Below are positions 18,168-27,279 of a DNA stretch of 64,000 nucleotides, one piece after another (the first letter of the stretch is position 1; every line of letters begins with the position of its first letter). The translations under genes were made by a program, and so were the position numbers. Origin of the DNA: Actinophytocola sp044466355 (lineage in GTDB: Bacteria > Actinomycetota > Actinomycetes > Mycobacteriales > Pseudonocardiaceae); assembly GCF_044466355.1 (NCBI RefSeq), contig NZ_JBITMQ010000001.1:620001-684000 (forward strand), given 5' to 3'. Below the pieces are notes generated by a model. That model saw only the letters and a program-made list of their open reading frames with translations. It searched no databases and was not told the origin of the DNA.

Positions 18168-18178
18168 TAACGCTCACT
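18165..18178. promoter_or_regulatory. LacI-type operator upstream of GH51
   Basis: TGTTAACGCTCACT, sharing the AACGCTCAC core with the site at 18085 and the TGTTA half with the one at 23399. It overlaps the -10 and ends 16 bases before the GH51 start. Likely bound by the regulator encoded at 22184. Confidence 0.6.
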
Positions 18179-18194
18179 TTGTAGGGAGCCGCTC

Positions 18195-20684
18195 ATGCGC
18201 AGAACCCGGCCGCTGCTGGCGGCCCTACTCGTCACGTCCACGATCGTCGCCCTGCCCGGCGCGGGACAGGCGGCCGAGATCGACTACCGCGTCACCGTCG
18301 ACACCGCCGCGACGGGACCGGAGATCTCCGACCACATGTACGGCGTGTTCTTCGAGGACATCAACCGCGCGGCCGACGGCGGGCTGTACGCGGAGCTGGT
18401 GCAGAACCGGTCGTTCGAGTACGACCGTGCCGACAACAACGCCTACACACCGCTCACCGGGTGGGCGCCGCGGAGTGGAAACCCGCAGGTCGTCGAGGAC
18501 GCGGGCCGCCTGAACGAACGCAACCGCCGCTACCTGACGCTGCCCCTGCCGGGTGGGATCATCAACTCCGGCTACAACTCCGGGATCCACGTGGAGAAGG
18601 GGAAGCGGTACGACTTCTCCGTCTGGGCACGCACCGACCAGACGTCGACACCGCTGACCGTGTCGCTCACCGACCCGGCCGGGGCCGCGCTCGCCGATCC
18701 GTTGCGGCTCACCATCCGCGGCGTGACCTGGACCAGGTACACCGGCACGTTCACCGCGCGGACCGCGAGCATCACCGGCCGCCTGCTGGTGTCCGGTGGG
18801 GGAGCGGGCACCCTCGCACTGGACATGGTGTCGCTGTTCCCGCGTGACACCTACAAGAACCGCCCGAACGGCATGCGCCGCGACCTCGCCGAGAAGATCG
18901 CCGCGCTGAACCCGGGCTTCGTGCGGTTCCCGGGCGGCTGCCTCGTCAACACCGGCAGCCACTACGGCTACGAGGCGCCGAACTTCGAGCGCCGCCGCTC
19001 CTACCAGTGGAAGGACACGATCGGGCCGGTCGAGACCCGCGCCACGAACGCGAACTTCTGGGGCTACAACCAGTCCTACGGCCTCGGCTACTACGAGTAC
19101 TTCCAGTTCTCGGAGGACATCGGCGCGATGCCGTTGCCGGTCGTACCCGCGCTGGTCACCGGCTGCGGCCAGAACCAGGCGACCGACGATCCCGCGCTGC
19201 TGGCCCGGCACATCCAGGACACGCTCGACCTGATCGAGTTCGCGAACGGGCCCGCCGACTCCGAGTGGGGCCGAGTGCGCGCGAGGATGGGACACCCGGA
19301 GCCGTTCGGGCTCACCCACCTCGCGGTCGGCAACGAGGAGAACCTGCCGGACGCCTTCTTCGCCCGGTTCACGCGGTTCCGGGACGCGATCGCGGCGCGG
19401 TACCCCGACATCACGGTGATCAGCAACTCCGGTCCGGACGACACCGGCGCCACCTTCAACCGCCTGTGGCAGCTCAACAGGGACGCCGACGTGGCCATGG
19501 TGGACGAGCACTACTACAACAGCCCGACCTGGTTCCTGCAGAACAACAACCGGTACGACTCCTACGACCGGCAGGGCCCGAAGGTGTTCCTGGGGGAGTA
19601 CGCGTCGCAGGACAACCGGTTCTACAACGCCCTGTCCGAGGCCGCCTACATGACCGGGCTGGAACGCAACGCCGACGTCGTGCGGCTCGCGTCCTACGCA
19701 CCGCTGCTCGCCAACGAGGACTACGTGCAGTGGCGGCCGGACATGATCTGGTTCGACAACCGCTCGTCGTGGGGCTCGGCGAGCTACGAGACGCAGCGGC
19801 TGTTCATGAACAACGTCGGTGACCACGTCGTGCCCAGCACGGCGACCGGGACACCGTCGCAGGAGGACCTGCCGATCACCGGTGCGGTCGGACTGTCCAC
19901 GTGGGGCACGTCCGCGTCCTACGACGACGTCCGCGTGACCTCGCCCGACGGCACGCAGTTGTTCGCCGACGACTTCTCCTCAGGCGACGGCGACTGGACC
20001 AACATCGCCGGGCGCGGCACGTGGGCCGTGACGAAAGGCGCGTACGTGCAGTCGGACGCCGCGGCCGAGAACACCATGGTCATGGCGGGTGATCCCGCGT
20101 GGCAGAACTACGACCTGAACGTCAGGGCCACCAAGCTGTCCGGCCGCGAAGGGTTCCTGGTCGCGTTCGGCGTCAAGGACTCCGGCAACTTCTACTGGTG
20201 GAACCTGGGTGGCTGGAACAACACCCAGTCGGCGGTCGAGAAGGCCGAGGGCGGCGGCAAGTCCACGCTCATCTCCGACGGCACGACCGTCGAGACCGGA
20301 CGGACCTACGACCTGCGTGTCTCGGTCCGCGGCCGCACCGTGTCGCTGTTCCTCGACGGGCGGAAGTGGGGCGAGTTCACCGACAGCCAGAAGGTCGAGC
20401 CGTTCCGGCAGGTCGTCACCCGCGACGCGGCGACCGGTGAGCTGATCGTCAAGGTCGTCAACGCGCAGGCGAACGCGGCCCGCACGACGGTCGACCTGAG
20501 GGGCGCGGACGTCGAGCGCGGCGCACTGGTGACCACGTTGCGGGGCGACCCGGACGACGTGAACACCCAGCACACGACGCCGATCGCGCCGCGGGAGTCG
20601 CGGATGGACGTCGCGAGCACCTTCACGCACACGTTCCCGCCGTACTCGGTGACGTTCGTCCGCATCAAGGTCAGGAGCAGCTGA
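18195..20684 (+). CDS. secreted GH51 alpha-L-arabinofuranosidase
   Basis: An 829-residue exported enzyme. Residues 1-27 are a Sec signal ending GQAA. The catalytic (beta/alpha)8 barrel shows FVRFPGGCLV, the acid/base glutamate in AVGNEE (about E381) and the nucleophile in VFLGEYASQ (about E468), as in GH51. It would release terminal L-arabinofuranose from arabinan or arabinoxylan. Two points are unusual: the N-terminal part carries a carbohydrate-binding-like beta domain (about 100-215), and a concanavalin-like module (about 565-735, opening LFADDFSSGDGDW) is inserted before the final beta-sandwich (VVTRDAATGELIVKVVN). Export is notable because many bacterial GH51 enzymes are intracellular. 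It overlaps the GH43 start by one base. Confidence 0.92.
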   Translation: MRRTRPLLAALLVTSTIVALPGAGQAAEIDYRVTVDTAATGPEISDHMYGVFFEDINRAADGGLYAELVQNRSFEYDRADNNAYTPLTGWAPRSGNPQVVEDAGRLNERNRRYLTLPLPGGIINSGYNSGIHVEKGKRYDFSVWARTDQTSTPLTVSLTDPAGAALADPLRLTIRGVTWTRYTGTFTARTASITGRLLVSGGGAGTLALDMVSLFPRDTYKNRPNGMRRDLAEKIAALNPGFVRFPGGCLVNTGSHYGYEAPNFERRRSYQWKDTIGPVETRATNANFWGYNQSYGLGYYEYFQFSEDIGAMPLPVVPALVTGCGQNQATDDPALLARHIQDTLDLIEFANGPADSEWGRVRARMGHPEPFGLTHLAVGNEENLPDAFFARFTRFRDAIAARYPDITVISNSGPDDTGATFNRLWQLNRDADVAMVDEHYYNSPTWFLQNNNRYDSYDRQGPKVFLGEYASQDNRFYNALSEAAYMTGLERNADVVRLASYAPLLANEDYVQWRPDMIWFDNRSSWGSASYETQRLFMNNVGDHVVPSTATGTPSQEDLPITGAVGLSTWGTSASYDDVRVTSPDGTQLFADDFSSGDGDWTNIAGRGTWAVTKGAYVQSDAAAENTMVMAGDPAWQNYDLNVRATKLSGREGFLVAFGVKDSGNFYWWNLGGWNNTQSAVEKAEGGGKSTLISDGTTVETGRTYDLRVSVRGRTVSLFLDGRKWGEFTDSQKVEPFRQVVTRDAATGELIVKVVNAQANAARTTVDLRGADVERGALVTTLRGDPDDVNTQHTTPIAPRESRMDVASTFTHTFPPYSVTFVRIKVRSS

Positions 20685-22132
20685 TGGGCATCGACCGGAG
20701 AACCCTGTTCAAGGCCGGTGGCGTGGTGGCCGCGGCGGGTGCCCTGCCCACCGCCGTGCCCGGCGCGGCGGCCGCCGCGCCCTCGGCACCCGGCCTGACC
20801 ACCCGCAACCCGCTCGTCGAGCAACGCGCCGATCCCTTCGTCACCAGGCCCGTCGACGGCATGTACTACCTGACGGGGTCCGTGCCGGAGTACGACCGGG
20901 TGGTCGTGCGGGGTGCGCCGACGCTCGACGGGCTGGCGACCGCCCGTGAGCGCACGATCTGGCGGCGGCCGGCGTCCGGGCCGATGGGTGGCTACATCTG
21001 GGCACCGGAGCTGCACCGCATCGGCGACCGCTGGTACGTGTACTTCGCGGCGGGCGACTCGGACGACCCGTTCCGCATCCGCACGTACGTGCTCGAGTCG
21101 CCCAACGCCGACCCGCGCGCGTCCGGGTGGTTGCCGCCGAAGCGGATGGTGACGGGCTGGGAGTCGTTCACGCTCGACGCCACCACGTTCGAGCACCGGG
21201 GGAAGCGGTACTTCCTGTGGGCGCAGAGCGAGCCGGGCATCGCGACCAACAGCAACCTGTACATCGCGGAGATGGCGTCGCCGACGTCGCTCGCGACGGC
21301 ACCGGTGCGGATCGCGGTGCCCACGCTGAGCTGGGAGGTCCAGGGGTTCCGCGTCAACGAGGGGCCCGCCGTGCTGATCCGCCACGGGCGCGTGTTCGTC
21401 ACGTTCTCGGCGTCCGCGACCGACGCCCGGTACTGCATGGGCCTGCTGACCGCGGACGAGAACGCGAACCTGCTCGACGCGCGGTCGTGGACCAAGTCGC
21501 CCAACCCGGTCTTCGCCACCAACGCGGAGACCGGGCGGTTCGGGCCCGGCCACAACTCGTTCACGGTCCAGGGCGACACCGACGTGCTCGTCTACCACGC
21601 CCGGGACTACCGCGACATCACCGGCGACCCGCTGTTCGACCCGAACCGGCACACACGGGTGCAGAAGCTGTACTGGAACGAAGACGGGACGCCCGCGTTC
21701 GGGGTCCCCGTCGGCGCGGGCGAGCGGGCCGTCCAGCTGTCTCCGTACGACGCGCGGGAGCTGGTCGTGCGGCACGCCGAGTTCCGGTTGCGGGTCGAGG
21801 GCAACGTGCGGGAGGTGGCCGACTCGTGGTTCCGGTTCACCTCCGGGCACCTCGGTGCGAGCACGGTGTCGGTGCGGTCCGTGAACTATCCGGACCGTTA
21901 TGTCACGGCCGGTGACGGTGTGCTGCGGATCGAGCCGTACGCCGACACGGACGACTACGGGCGGGCGACGAGCTTCGTGAAGGTCCCTGGTCTGGCGGAC
22001 CCGTCGGGCGTGTCGCTGCGGTTGCTCGACGACCCGGGCGCGTACGTGGCGCACGACAACGGGCGCCTCGTGGTGGCCCGGCCGGGCGGAGGACGCGCCG
22101 AACGGGCGCGTGCGACGTTCGTCGGGCGGTGA
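20684..22132 (+). CDS. secreted GH43 arabinofuranosidase with CBM42
   Basis: A 482-residue protein with a twin-arginine-like signal (DRRTLFKAGG, hydrophobic stretch, AAA-A). The five-bladed propeller of GH43 is indicated by the base in RADPFV (about D50), YIWAPEL, the pKa-tuning aspartate in SFTLDATTFE (about D165) and the acid in RVNEGPAV (about E226), matching the exo-1,5-alpha-L-arabinofuranosidase subgroup. The last 130 residues (RSVNYPDRYV, DPSGVSLRL) resemble an AbfB/CBM42 beta-trefoil that binds arabinofuranose side chains. ATG 20684 uses the last base of the GH51 stop, so the two are cotranslated. Together they would debranch and shorten arabinan. Confidence 0.88.
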   Translation: MGIDRRTLFKAGGVVAAAGALPTAVPGAAAAAPSAPGLTTRNPLVEQRADPFVTRPVDGMYYLTGSVPEYDRVVVRGAPTLDGLATARERTIWRRPASGPMGGYIWAPELHRIGDRWYVYFAAGDSDDPFRIRTYVLESPNADPRASGWLPPKRMVTGWESFTLDATTFEHRGKRYFLWAQSEPGIATNSNLYIAEMASPTSLATAPVRIAVPTLSWEVQGFRVNEGPAVLIRHGRVFVTFSASATDARYCMGLLTADENANLLDARSWTKSPNPVFATNAETGRFGPGHNSFTVQGDTDVLVYHARDYRDITGDPLFDPNRHTRVQKLYWNEDGTPAFGVPVGAGERAVQLSPYDARELVVRHAEFRLRVEGNVREVADSWFRFTSGHLGASTVSVRSVNYPDRYVTAGDGVLRIEPYADTDDYGRATSFVKVPGLADPSGVSLRLLDDPGAYVAHDNGRLVVARPGGGRAERARATFVGR

Positions 22133-22183
22133 CGGTGGGACACTGTGACCGGGACCTGTGACGATGTGAGGGTGAGGTAGCGA

Positions 22184-23203
22184 GTGGACAACCCGGCGAA
22201 GGTGTCGCGCGATCCCGCGATGACGGACGTGGCCCGCCTCGCCGGGGTCTCGCACCAGACCGTGTCGCGGGTGCTGAACGGGCATCCGAACGTGCGGGAG
22301 CAGACGCGGCTGCGGGTGCGTGCCGCGATCGCGCAGCTGGGCTACCGGCCGAACAAGGCGGCGCGGGCGCTGGTCACGGGCCGGTCGCAGTTGATCGGGA
22401 TCATCGCGCAGAACTCGTCGCTGTACGGGCCCGCGTCGCTGCTGGGGGCGTTCGAGCTGGCGGCGGCCGAGGCGGGGTTCTCGGTGAGCCTGCGGCGGGT
22501 GAAGGTGCTTGACCGTTCGTCGATCGCCGCCGCCGTCGAGCACCACCGGGACTCGCGGGTGGCGGGGATCGTGGCCATCGCGCCCACCGCCTCGGCCAAC
22601 GAGGCACTCGCCGACGTGCCTGCCGGGGTGCCCTTGGTGACCGTCGACGGGGATCCGGCTCGGGCCACGCCGTTGGTGACCGTCGACCAGGAGGCCGGGG
22701 CTTTCCTCGCTACCCGGCATCTGCTCGACGCCGGGCACTCGACGGTGTGGCACGTGTCGGGGCCGCCGGACTGGTTCGACAGTGCCGGGCGGGTGCGGGG
22801 GTGGACGCGGGCCCTGGAGTCGGCCGGGGCGGAGGTGCCGCCGTTGGTGGCCGCCGACTGGAGTGCCGCTGCCGGGTATCGGGCTGGGCAGATGCTGGCG
22901 CGGATGCCTGAGGTGACCGCCGTGTTCGCGGCCAACGATCACCTGGCGTTGGGGTTGTTGCGGGCCATGCACGAGCGGGGACGGGTCGTGCCTCGGGACG
23001 TGTCGGTGGTGGGGTTCGATGACGTGCCTGAGGCTGCTTACTTCATTCCGCCGTTGACGACTGTTCGGCCGGATTTCGATGCTGTGGCTCGGGAGACGTT
23101 GAATCTGTTGCTCGCGCAGGTTGACGAGGGGGAGGTCAGCGAGTCTCACCGGACTGTCGCGCCTGCGTTGGTGTCCCGGGACAGCGTGGCGGCGCCTGGG
23201 TGA
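22184..23203 (+). CDS. LacI-family regulator of arabinose genes
   Basis: A 339-residue LacI/GalR repressor. The HTH and hinge are in the first 60 residues (MTDVARLAGVSHQTVSRVLNG, GYRPNKAARAL), followed by a two-lobed sugar-binding core (FDDVPEAAYFIPPLTTVRPDF at the dimer end). It starts at GTG 22184 with GAGGTAG upstream. It sits between the arabinosidase operon and araB, and three related palindromes lie at the ytfQ, GH51 and araB promoters, so it is the natural candidate to bind them, with L-arabinose or an arabino-oligosaccharide as inducer. Binding is inferred; no ligand can be read from sequence. Confidence 0.88.
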   Translation: MDNPAKVSRDPAMTDVARLAGVSHQTVSRVLNGHPNVREQTRLRVRAAIAQLGYRPNKAARALVTGRSQLIGIIAQNSSLYGPASLLGAFELAAAEAGFSVSLRRVKVLDRSSIAAAVEHHRDSRVAGIVAIAPTASANEALADVPAGVPLVTVDGDPARATPLVTVDQEAGAFLATRHLLDAGHSTVWHVSGPPDWFDSAGRVRGWTRALESAGAEVPPLVAADWSAAAGYRAGQMLARMPEVTAVFAANDHLALGLLRAMHERGRVVPRDVSVVGFDDVPEAAYFIPPLTTVRPDFDAVARETLNLLLAQVDEGEVSESHRTVAPALVSRDSVAAPG

Positions 23204-23385
23204 CGTTCTTGCCCTCTGGGGGGCCTCGCCGGACGGTGGCCTGCGCCCGGCTTGCGCGCCCTAGACCGCGCGAAGCGGGGTTGAGTGTCCCGAAAGCGGC
23301 TATCAGGGCGTTGGTCCCGGTCGCCGGGTGTCCAAGCTGGTTGTGCGCGTTCACCTGATTGTGCGTGTTATCTGCTGTGAGTCCC
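23204..23385. terminator. hairpin region after the lacI gene
   Basis: Between the regulator and the araB promoter, imperfect arms CCCGGCTTGCGCG (near 23247) and CGCGCGAAGCGGGG (near 23268) can form a stem. No T tract follows. A terminator role is inferred; no ORF is supported here. Confidence 0.35.
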
Positions 23386-23413
23386 TTGACGCAGTGAATG
23401 TTAGCGATAACAA
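23386..23413 (+). promoter_or_regulatory. promoter of the araBDA operon
   Basis: TTGACG at 23386..23391 and TAACAA at 23408..23413 are 16 bases apart. The ATG at 23422 follows eight bases later with no Shine-Dalgarno, so the mRNA may be leaderless. Confidence 0.5.
23399..23412. promoter_or_regulatory. LacI-type operator upstream of araB
   Basis: TGTTAGCGATAACA has perfect five-base arms (TGTTA/TAACA) and overlaps the -10. It fits the shared pattern WGTKA-RCGM-TMACW seen at 18085 and 18165. Confidence 0.65.
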
Positions 23414-23421
23414 TCCTCCGC

Positions 23422-25092
23422 ATGGCTGGCGATCGCGAGGACGCGCTTGTGGTGGGTGTTGACTTCGGCACCTTGTCTGGGAGGGCGGTCGTCGTGCGGG
23501 TTCGCGACGGGGCCGAGTTGGGGACCGCCGTGCACGAGTTTCGGCATGGGGTGCTCGACCGGGCGTTGCCGGACGGGACCGCTCTACCGCCCGACTGGGC
23601 ACTTCAGGTGCCCCGCGACTACGTCGACGTGCTGCGGACCGCCGTGCCCGCCGCTGTCAAGGACGCCGGGGTCGACCCCGCTGCCGTGATCGGGATCGGG
23701 ACCGACTTCACCGCCTGCACCATGATCCCGACCACCGAGGATGGGACGCCGCTCTGCGAGCTGCCCGAGTTCGCGGGTAATCCGCACGCCTACGTCAAGC
23801 TGTGGAAGCACCACGCCGCCCAGCCGCAGGCCGACCGCATCAACCGGCTCGCCGCCGCGCGCAAGGAGACCTGGCTTTCCCGTTACGGCGGGCTGATCTC
23901 GTCGGAGTGGGAGTTCGCCAAGGGGCTCCAGCTCCTTGAGGAAGCCCCCGACGTCTACGCCGCCATGGCGCACTGGGTCGAGGCCGCCGACTGGATCGTC
24001 TGGCAGTTGACCGGAACCTACGTCCGCAACGCCTGCACCGCCGGGTACAAGGGGATCCGGCAGGACCGTGCCTACCCGTCCGAGGAGTACCTGCGTGAGC
24101 TGAACCCCGAGTTCGGGGGCTTCGTGCGGGACAAGCTCGACCACCCGATCGGCAACCTCGGCGACCGGGCCGGGAGCCTCTCCAAGCTCGCCGCCTACTG
24201 GACCGGTCTGCCCGAGGGCATCGCCGTCGCGGTCGGGAACGTCGACGCGCACGTCACCGCGCCCGCTGCCCGGGCCGTCGAGCCGGGGCGGCTCGTGGCG
24301 ATCATGGGGACCTCCACGTGTCACGTCATGAACGGGGCCGAACTCCGTGAGGTGCCCGGCATGTGCGGGGTCGTCGACGGCGGGATCGTGCCGGGGCTCT
24401 GGGGGTACGAGGCCGGGCAGAGCGGGGTCGGGGACATCTTCGGCTGGTTCGTCGACAACCAGGTGCCGCGCGCCTACCACGAAGCCGCTGCCGCGCAAGG
24501 GAAAAACCTCCACGAGTACCTGACCGAGCTGGCGGCGCGACAGAAACCGGGGGAGCACGGGCTCATCGCGCTCGACTGGCACAGCGGGAACCGGTCGGTG
24601 CTGGTCGACCACGAGCTGTCCGGGGTGGTGCTCGGGCAGACCCTCGCCACCCGGCCGGAGGACATCTACCGGGCGCTCATGGAGGCCACCGCGTTCGGGA
24701 CGCGGGTGATCGTCGAGGCGTTCGTCGAGGCCGGGGTGCCCGTCACCGAACTGGTCGTCGCGGGTGGGTTGTTGCGGAACGAGCTGCTCATGCAGATCTA
24801 CGCCGACGTGACCAACCTGCCGCTCTCGACGATCGGGTCCGCGCAAGGGCCGGCGCTCGGGTCGGCCATGCACGCGGCCGTCGCCGCCGGTGCCTACGAC
24901 GACATCCGGGCCGCCGCCGACGCCATGGGTTCGGTGGACGCCGCGGTGTACCGGCCGGTGCCGGAGCACGCCGCCGTGTACGAGCAGCTCTACATGGAGT
25001 ACGCCGACCTGCACGACCACTTCGGGCGTGGCGGCAACGACGTCATGCACCGGTTGCGAGCCCTGCGGCGCGCGGCGGTGGCCGACCGATGA
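23422..25092 (+). CDS. araB: ribulokinase
   Basis: A 556-residue FGGY-family kinase that phosphorylates L-ribulose to L-ribulose 5-phosphate. ALVVGVDFGTLSGRAVVVR is the N-terminal phosphate loop; AVGNVDAHVTAPAA and GTSTCHVMNG mark the central cleft; VVAGGLLRNELLMQIYADV is the C-terminal adenosine motif. Length and the GTLSGRA and IGTDFTACTMIP segments are those of AraB rather than xylulokinase. ATG 23422 is taken as the start; an upstream ATG at 23398 would place the operator inside the coding region. It overlaps araD by four bases. Confidence 0.94.
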   Translation: MAGDREDALVVGVDFGTLSGRAVVVRVRDGAELGTAVHEFRHGVLDRALPDGTALPPDWALQVPRDYVDVLRTAVPAAVKDAGVDPAAVIGIGTDFTACTMIPTTEDGTPLCELPEFAGNPHAYVKLWKHHAAQPQADRINRLAAARKETWLSRYGGLISSEWEFAKGLQLLEEAPDVYAAMAHWVEAADWIVWQLTGTYVRNACTAGYKGIRQDRAYPSEEYLRELNPEFGGFVRDKLDHPIGNLGDRAGSLSKLAAYWTGLPEGIAVAVGNVDAHVTAPAARAVEPGRLVAIMGTSTCHVMNGAELREVPGMCGVVDGGIVPGLWGYEAGQSGVGDIFGWFVDNQVPRAYHEAAAAQGKNLHEYLTELAARQKPGEHGLIALDWHSGNRSVLVDHELSGVVLGQTLATRPEDIYRALMEATAFGTRVIVEAFVEAGVPVTELVVAGGLLRNELLMQIYADVTNLPLSTIGSAQGPALGSAMHAAVAAGAYDDIRAAADAMGSVDAAVYRPVPEHAAVYEQLYMEYADLHDHFGRGGNDVMHRLRALRRAAVADR

Positions 25093-25742
25093 CGCGGATC
25101 TCCCAGCTTCGCGAGGAAGTCGCCGATCTGCACCGGGAGCTGACGCGCTACGAGCTGGTCATCTGGACGGCCGGCAACGTCTCCGCGCGCGTACCGGGCG
25201 AGGACCTCATGGTCATCAAGCCGTCCGGTGTCTCCTACGACGACCTCGGCGCCGACACCATGGTCGTCACCGACCTGCACGGGAACCTCGTCGAGGGCGA
25301 CCTGGCACCGTCGTCGGACACCGCCGCCCACGCGTACGTGTACCGGCACATGCCGGAGGTGGGCGGGGTGGTGCACACGCATTCGCCGTACGCCACCGCG
25401 TGGGCCGCGCGTGGCGAGCCGATTCCGTGTGTGCTCACGATGATCGCCGACGAGTTCGGGGGCGAGATCCCCGTCGGGCCGTTCGCGTTGATCGGGGACG
25501 ACTCGATCGGGCGGGGCATCGTGGAAACGTTGCGGGACAGCCGGTCGCCTGCCGTGCTCATGCGCAACCACGGACCCTTCACGGTCGGCGCGAGCGCCCG
25601 CGCCGCCGTGAAGGCCGCCGTGATGCTCGAGGACGTCGCCCGCACCGTCCACTTCGCACGTCAGCTCGGCACGCCGGACACCATCGACCAGCACCACGTG
25701 GACCGGCTCTACGCCCGGTACCAGAACGTCTACGGGCAATAA
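25089..25742 (+). CDS. araD: L-ribulose-5-phosphate 4-epimerase
   Basis: A 217-residue class II aldolase/epimerase that converts L-ribulose 5-phosphate to D-xylulose 5-phosphate. TAGNVSAR and KPSGVSYDDL bind phosphate; the zinc ligands are in VVHTHSPYAT (two histidines) and MRNHGPFTVG (third). It starts at the ATG overlapping the araB stop and is followed by araA after 20 bases with AAGGAG. With araB and araA it completes L-arabinose entry into the pentose phosphate pathway. Confidence 0.93.
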   Translation: MTRISQLREEVADLHRELTRYELVIWTAGNVSARVPGEDLMVIKPSGVSYDDLGADTMVVTDLHGNLVEGDLAPSSDTAAHAYVYRHMPEVGGVVHTHSPYATAWAARGEPIPCVLTMIADEFGGEIPVGPFALIGDDSIGRGIVETLRDSRSPAVLMRNHGPFTVGASARAAVKAAVMLEDVARTVHFARQLGTPDTIDQHHVDRLYARYQNVYGQ

Positions 25743-25762
25743 CCCGGGCAAGGAGTCACCAC

Positions 25763-27262
25763 ATGTCGTCTGCCGCCAAGCCACAGGTCTGGTTCCTCAC
25801 CGGCAGCCAGCACCTCTACGGCGCGGAGACCCTCGAACAGGTCGCGAGCCAGTCACAGCAGATCCAGCGCATGCTCACCGACTCGGGCGCCATCGGCGCC
25901 GAGATCGTGTGGCAGCCGGTGCTGACCGACTCTGCCGCGATCCGCGACCTGCTGCTGGCGGCCAACACCGACCCCGCCTGCGTCGGCGTGATCGCGTGGA
26001 TGCACACGTTCTCACCGGCCAAGATGTGGATCACCGGGCTGGACGTGCTGCGGAAACCGCTGCTGCACCTGCACACCCAGCTCAACGAGGCGCTGCCGTG
26101 GGCGTCCATCGACATGGACTTCATGAACCTCAACCAGGCCGCGCACGGCGACCGCGAGTTCGGCTACATCCAGACCCGCATCGGGGTGGCCCGCAAGACC
26201 GTCGCCGGGCACGCGACCGACCCCGTGCTGGCCGCCCGCGTCGACGAGTGGGCGCGTGCCGCGACCGGTCTCGCGCACCTGAGATCGCTGCGGCTCGCCC
26301 GGTTCGGGGACAACATGCGGGACGTCGCCGTCACCGAGGGCGACAAGGTCGAGGCGGAGCTGCGGTTCGGCGTGTCGGTCAACACCTACGGGGTGAACGA
26401 CCTCGTCACCGTCGTCGACGCGGTCACCGACGCCGAGACCGACCTGCTCGTCGCCGACTACGCCGACGCCTACCGGCTCGCCCCGGAACTCGCGAAGGGC
26501 GGCGAGCGGCACGACTCGCTCCGGTACGCCGCCCGTATCGAGGCCGGGCTGCGGACCTTCCTGACCGACGGCGGGTTCGGCGCGTTCACCACGAACTTCC
26601 AGGACCTCGGCGGGTTGCGGCAGCTGCCAGGGCTCGCCGTACAGCGGCTCATGGCCGACGGCTACGGCTTCGGCGGCGAGGGCGACTGGAAGACCTCCGC
26701 GCTGCTCGCCGCCGTCAAGGCCATGGGGGCAGGCGGGACCTCGTTCATGGAGGACTACACCTACCACTTCGGGCCGGGCACCCCGAAGATCCTCGGCGCC
26801 CACATGCTGGAGGTGTGCCCGTCGATCGCGGCGGACACGCCGTCCTGCGAGATCCACCCGCTCGGCATCGGCGACCGCGAGGACCCGGTGCGGCTCGTGT
26901 TCGACGCCGCGCCAGGACCGGCGGTCGTGGTCGGGCTCGCGGACGTCGGCGACCGGTTCCGCCTGGTGGCCAACGAGATCGAGGTCGTGCCGCCGGACGA
27001 GCCGCTGCCGAACCTGCCCGTCGCGCGGGCCGTGTGGCAGCCCGCGCCGTCGCTGCAGACCTCCGCCGAGTGCTGGCTCACCGCGGGCGGCCCGCACCAC
27101 ACCGTGCTCACGAGCGCTGTCGGCTCCGGCGTGCTGCGGGACTTCGCCCGCATGGCCGACACCGAGCTGGTGCTCATCGACGACGACACCACGACCGACG
27201 CGTTCGCCGACCGGCTGCGCTGGAACCAGGCCTACCACCGCCTCGCACACGGCCTGCGCTAG
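25763..27262 (+). CDS. araA: L-arabinose isomerase
   Basis: A 499-residue isomerase interconverting L-arabinose and L-ribulose. The protein begins PQVWFLTGSQHLYG, the AraA hallmark; MHTFSPAKMWI, LHLHTQLNEALPW and MDFMNLNQAAHGDREFG follow; the manganese ligands are expected in GEGDWKTSAL, SFMEDYTYHF and near MLEVCPSI. Length equals the family norm. It is preceded by AAGGAG and followed after 17 bases by the ChvE-type binding protein, so transport and catabolism are in one transcription unit. Confidence 0.96.
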   Translation: MSSAAKPQVWFLTGSQHLYGAETLEQVASQSQQIQRMLTDSGAIGAEIVWQPVLTDSAAIRDLLLAANTDPACVGVIAWMHTFSPAKMWITGLDVLRKPLLHLHTQLNEALPWASIDMDFMNLNQAAHGDREFGYIQTRIGVARKTVAGHATDPVLAARVDEWARAATGLAHLRSLRLARFGDNMRDVAVTEGDKVEAELRFGVSVNTYGVNDLVTVVDAVTDAETDLLVADYADAYRLAPELAKGGERHDSLRYAARIEAGLRTFLTDGGFGAFTTNFQDLGGLRQLPGLAVQRLMADGYGFGGEGDWKTSALLAAVKAMGAGGTSFMEDYTYHFGPGTPKILGAHMLEVCPSIAADTPSCEIHPLGIGDREDPVRLVFDAAPGPAVVVGLADVGDRFRLVANEIEVVPPDEPLPNLPVARAVWQPAPSLQTSAECWLTAGGPHHTVLTSAVGSGVLRDFARMADTELVLIDDDTTTDAFADRLRWNQAYHRLAHGLR

Positions 27263-27279
27263 AGAGATAGGGAGAAACA

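Noticed and set aside
20306..23149. 947-residue open frame on the minus strand
   Set aside because: Spans GH51, GH43 and lacI in antisense; composition is that of a shadow frame.
22184..27262. FGGY kinase as xylulokinase of a xylose operon
   Set aside because: AraD and AraA neighbours and AraB-type motifs make ribulokinase the right call.
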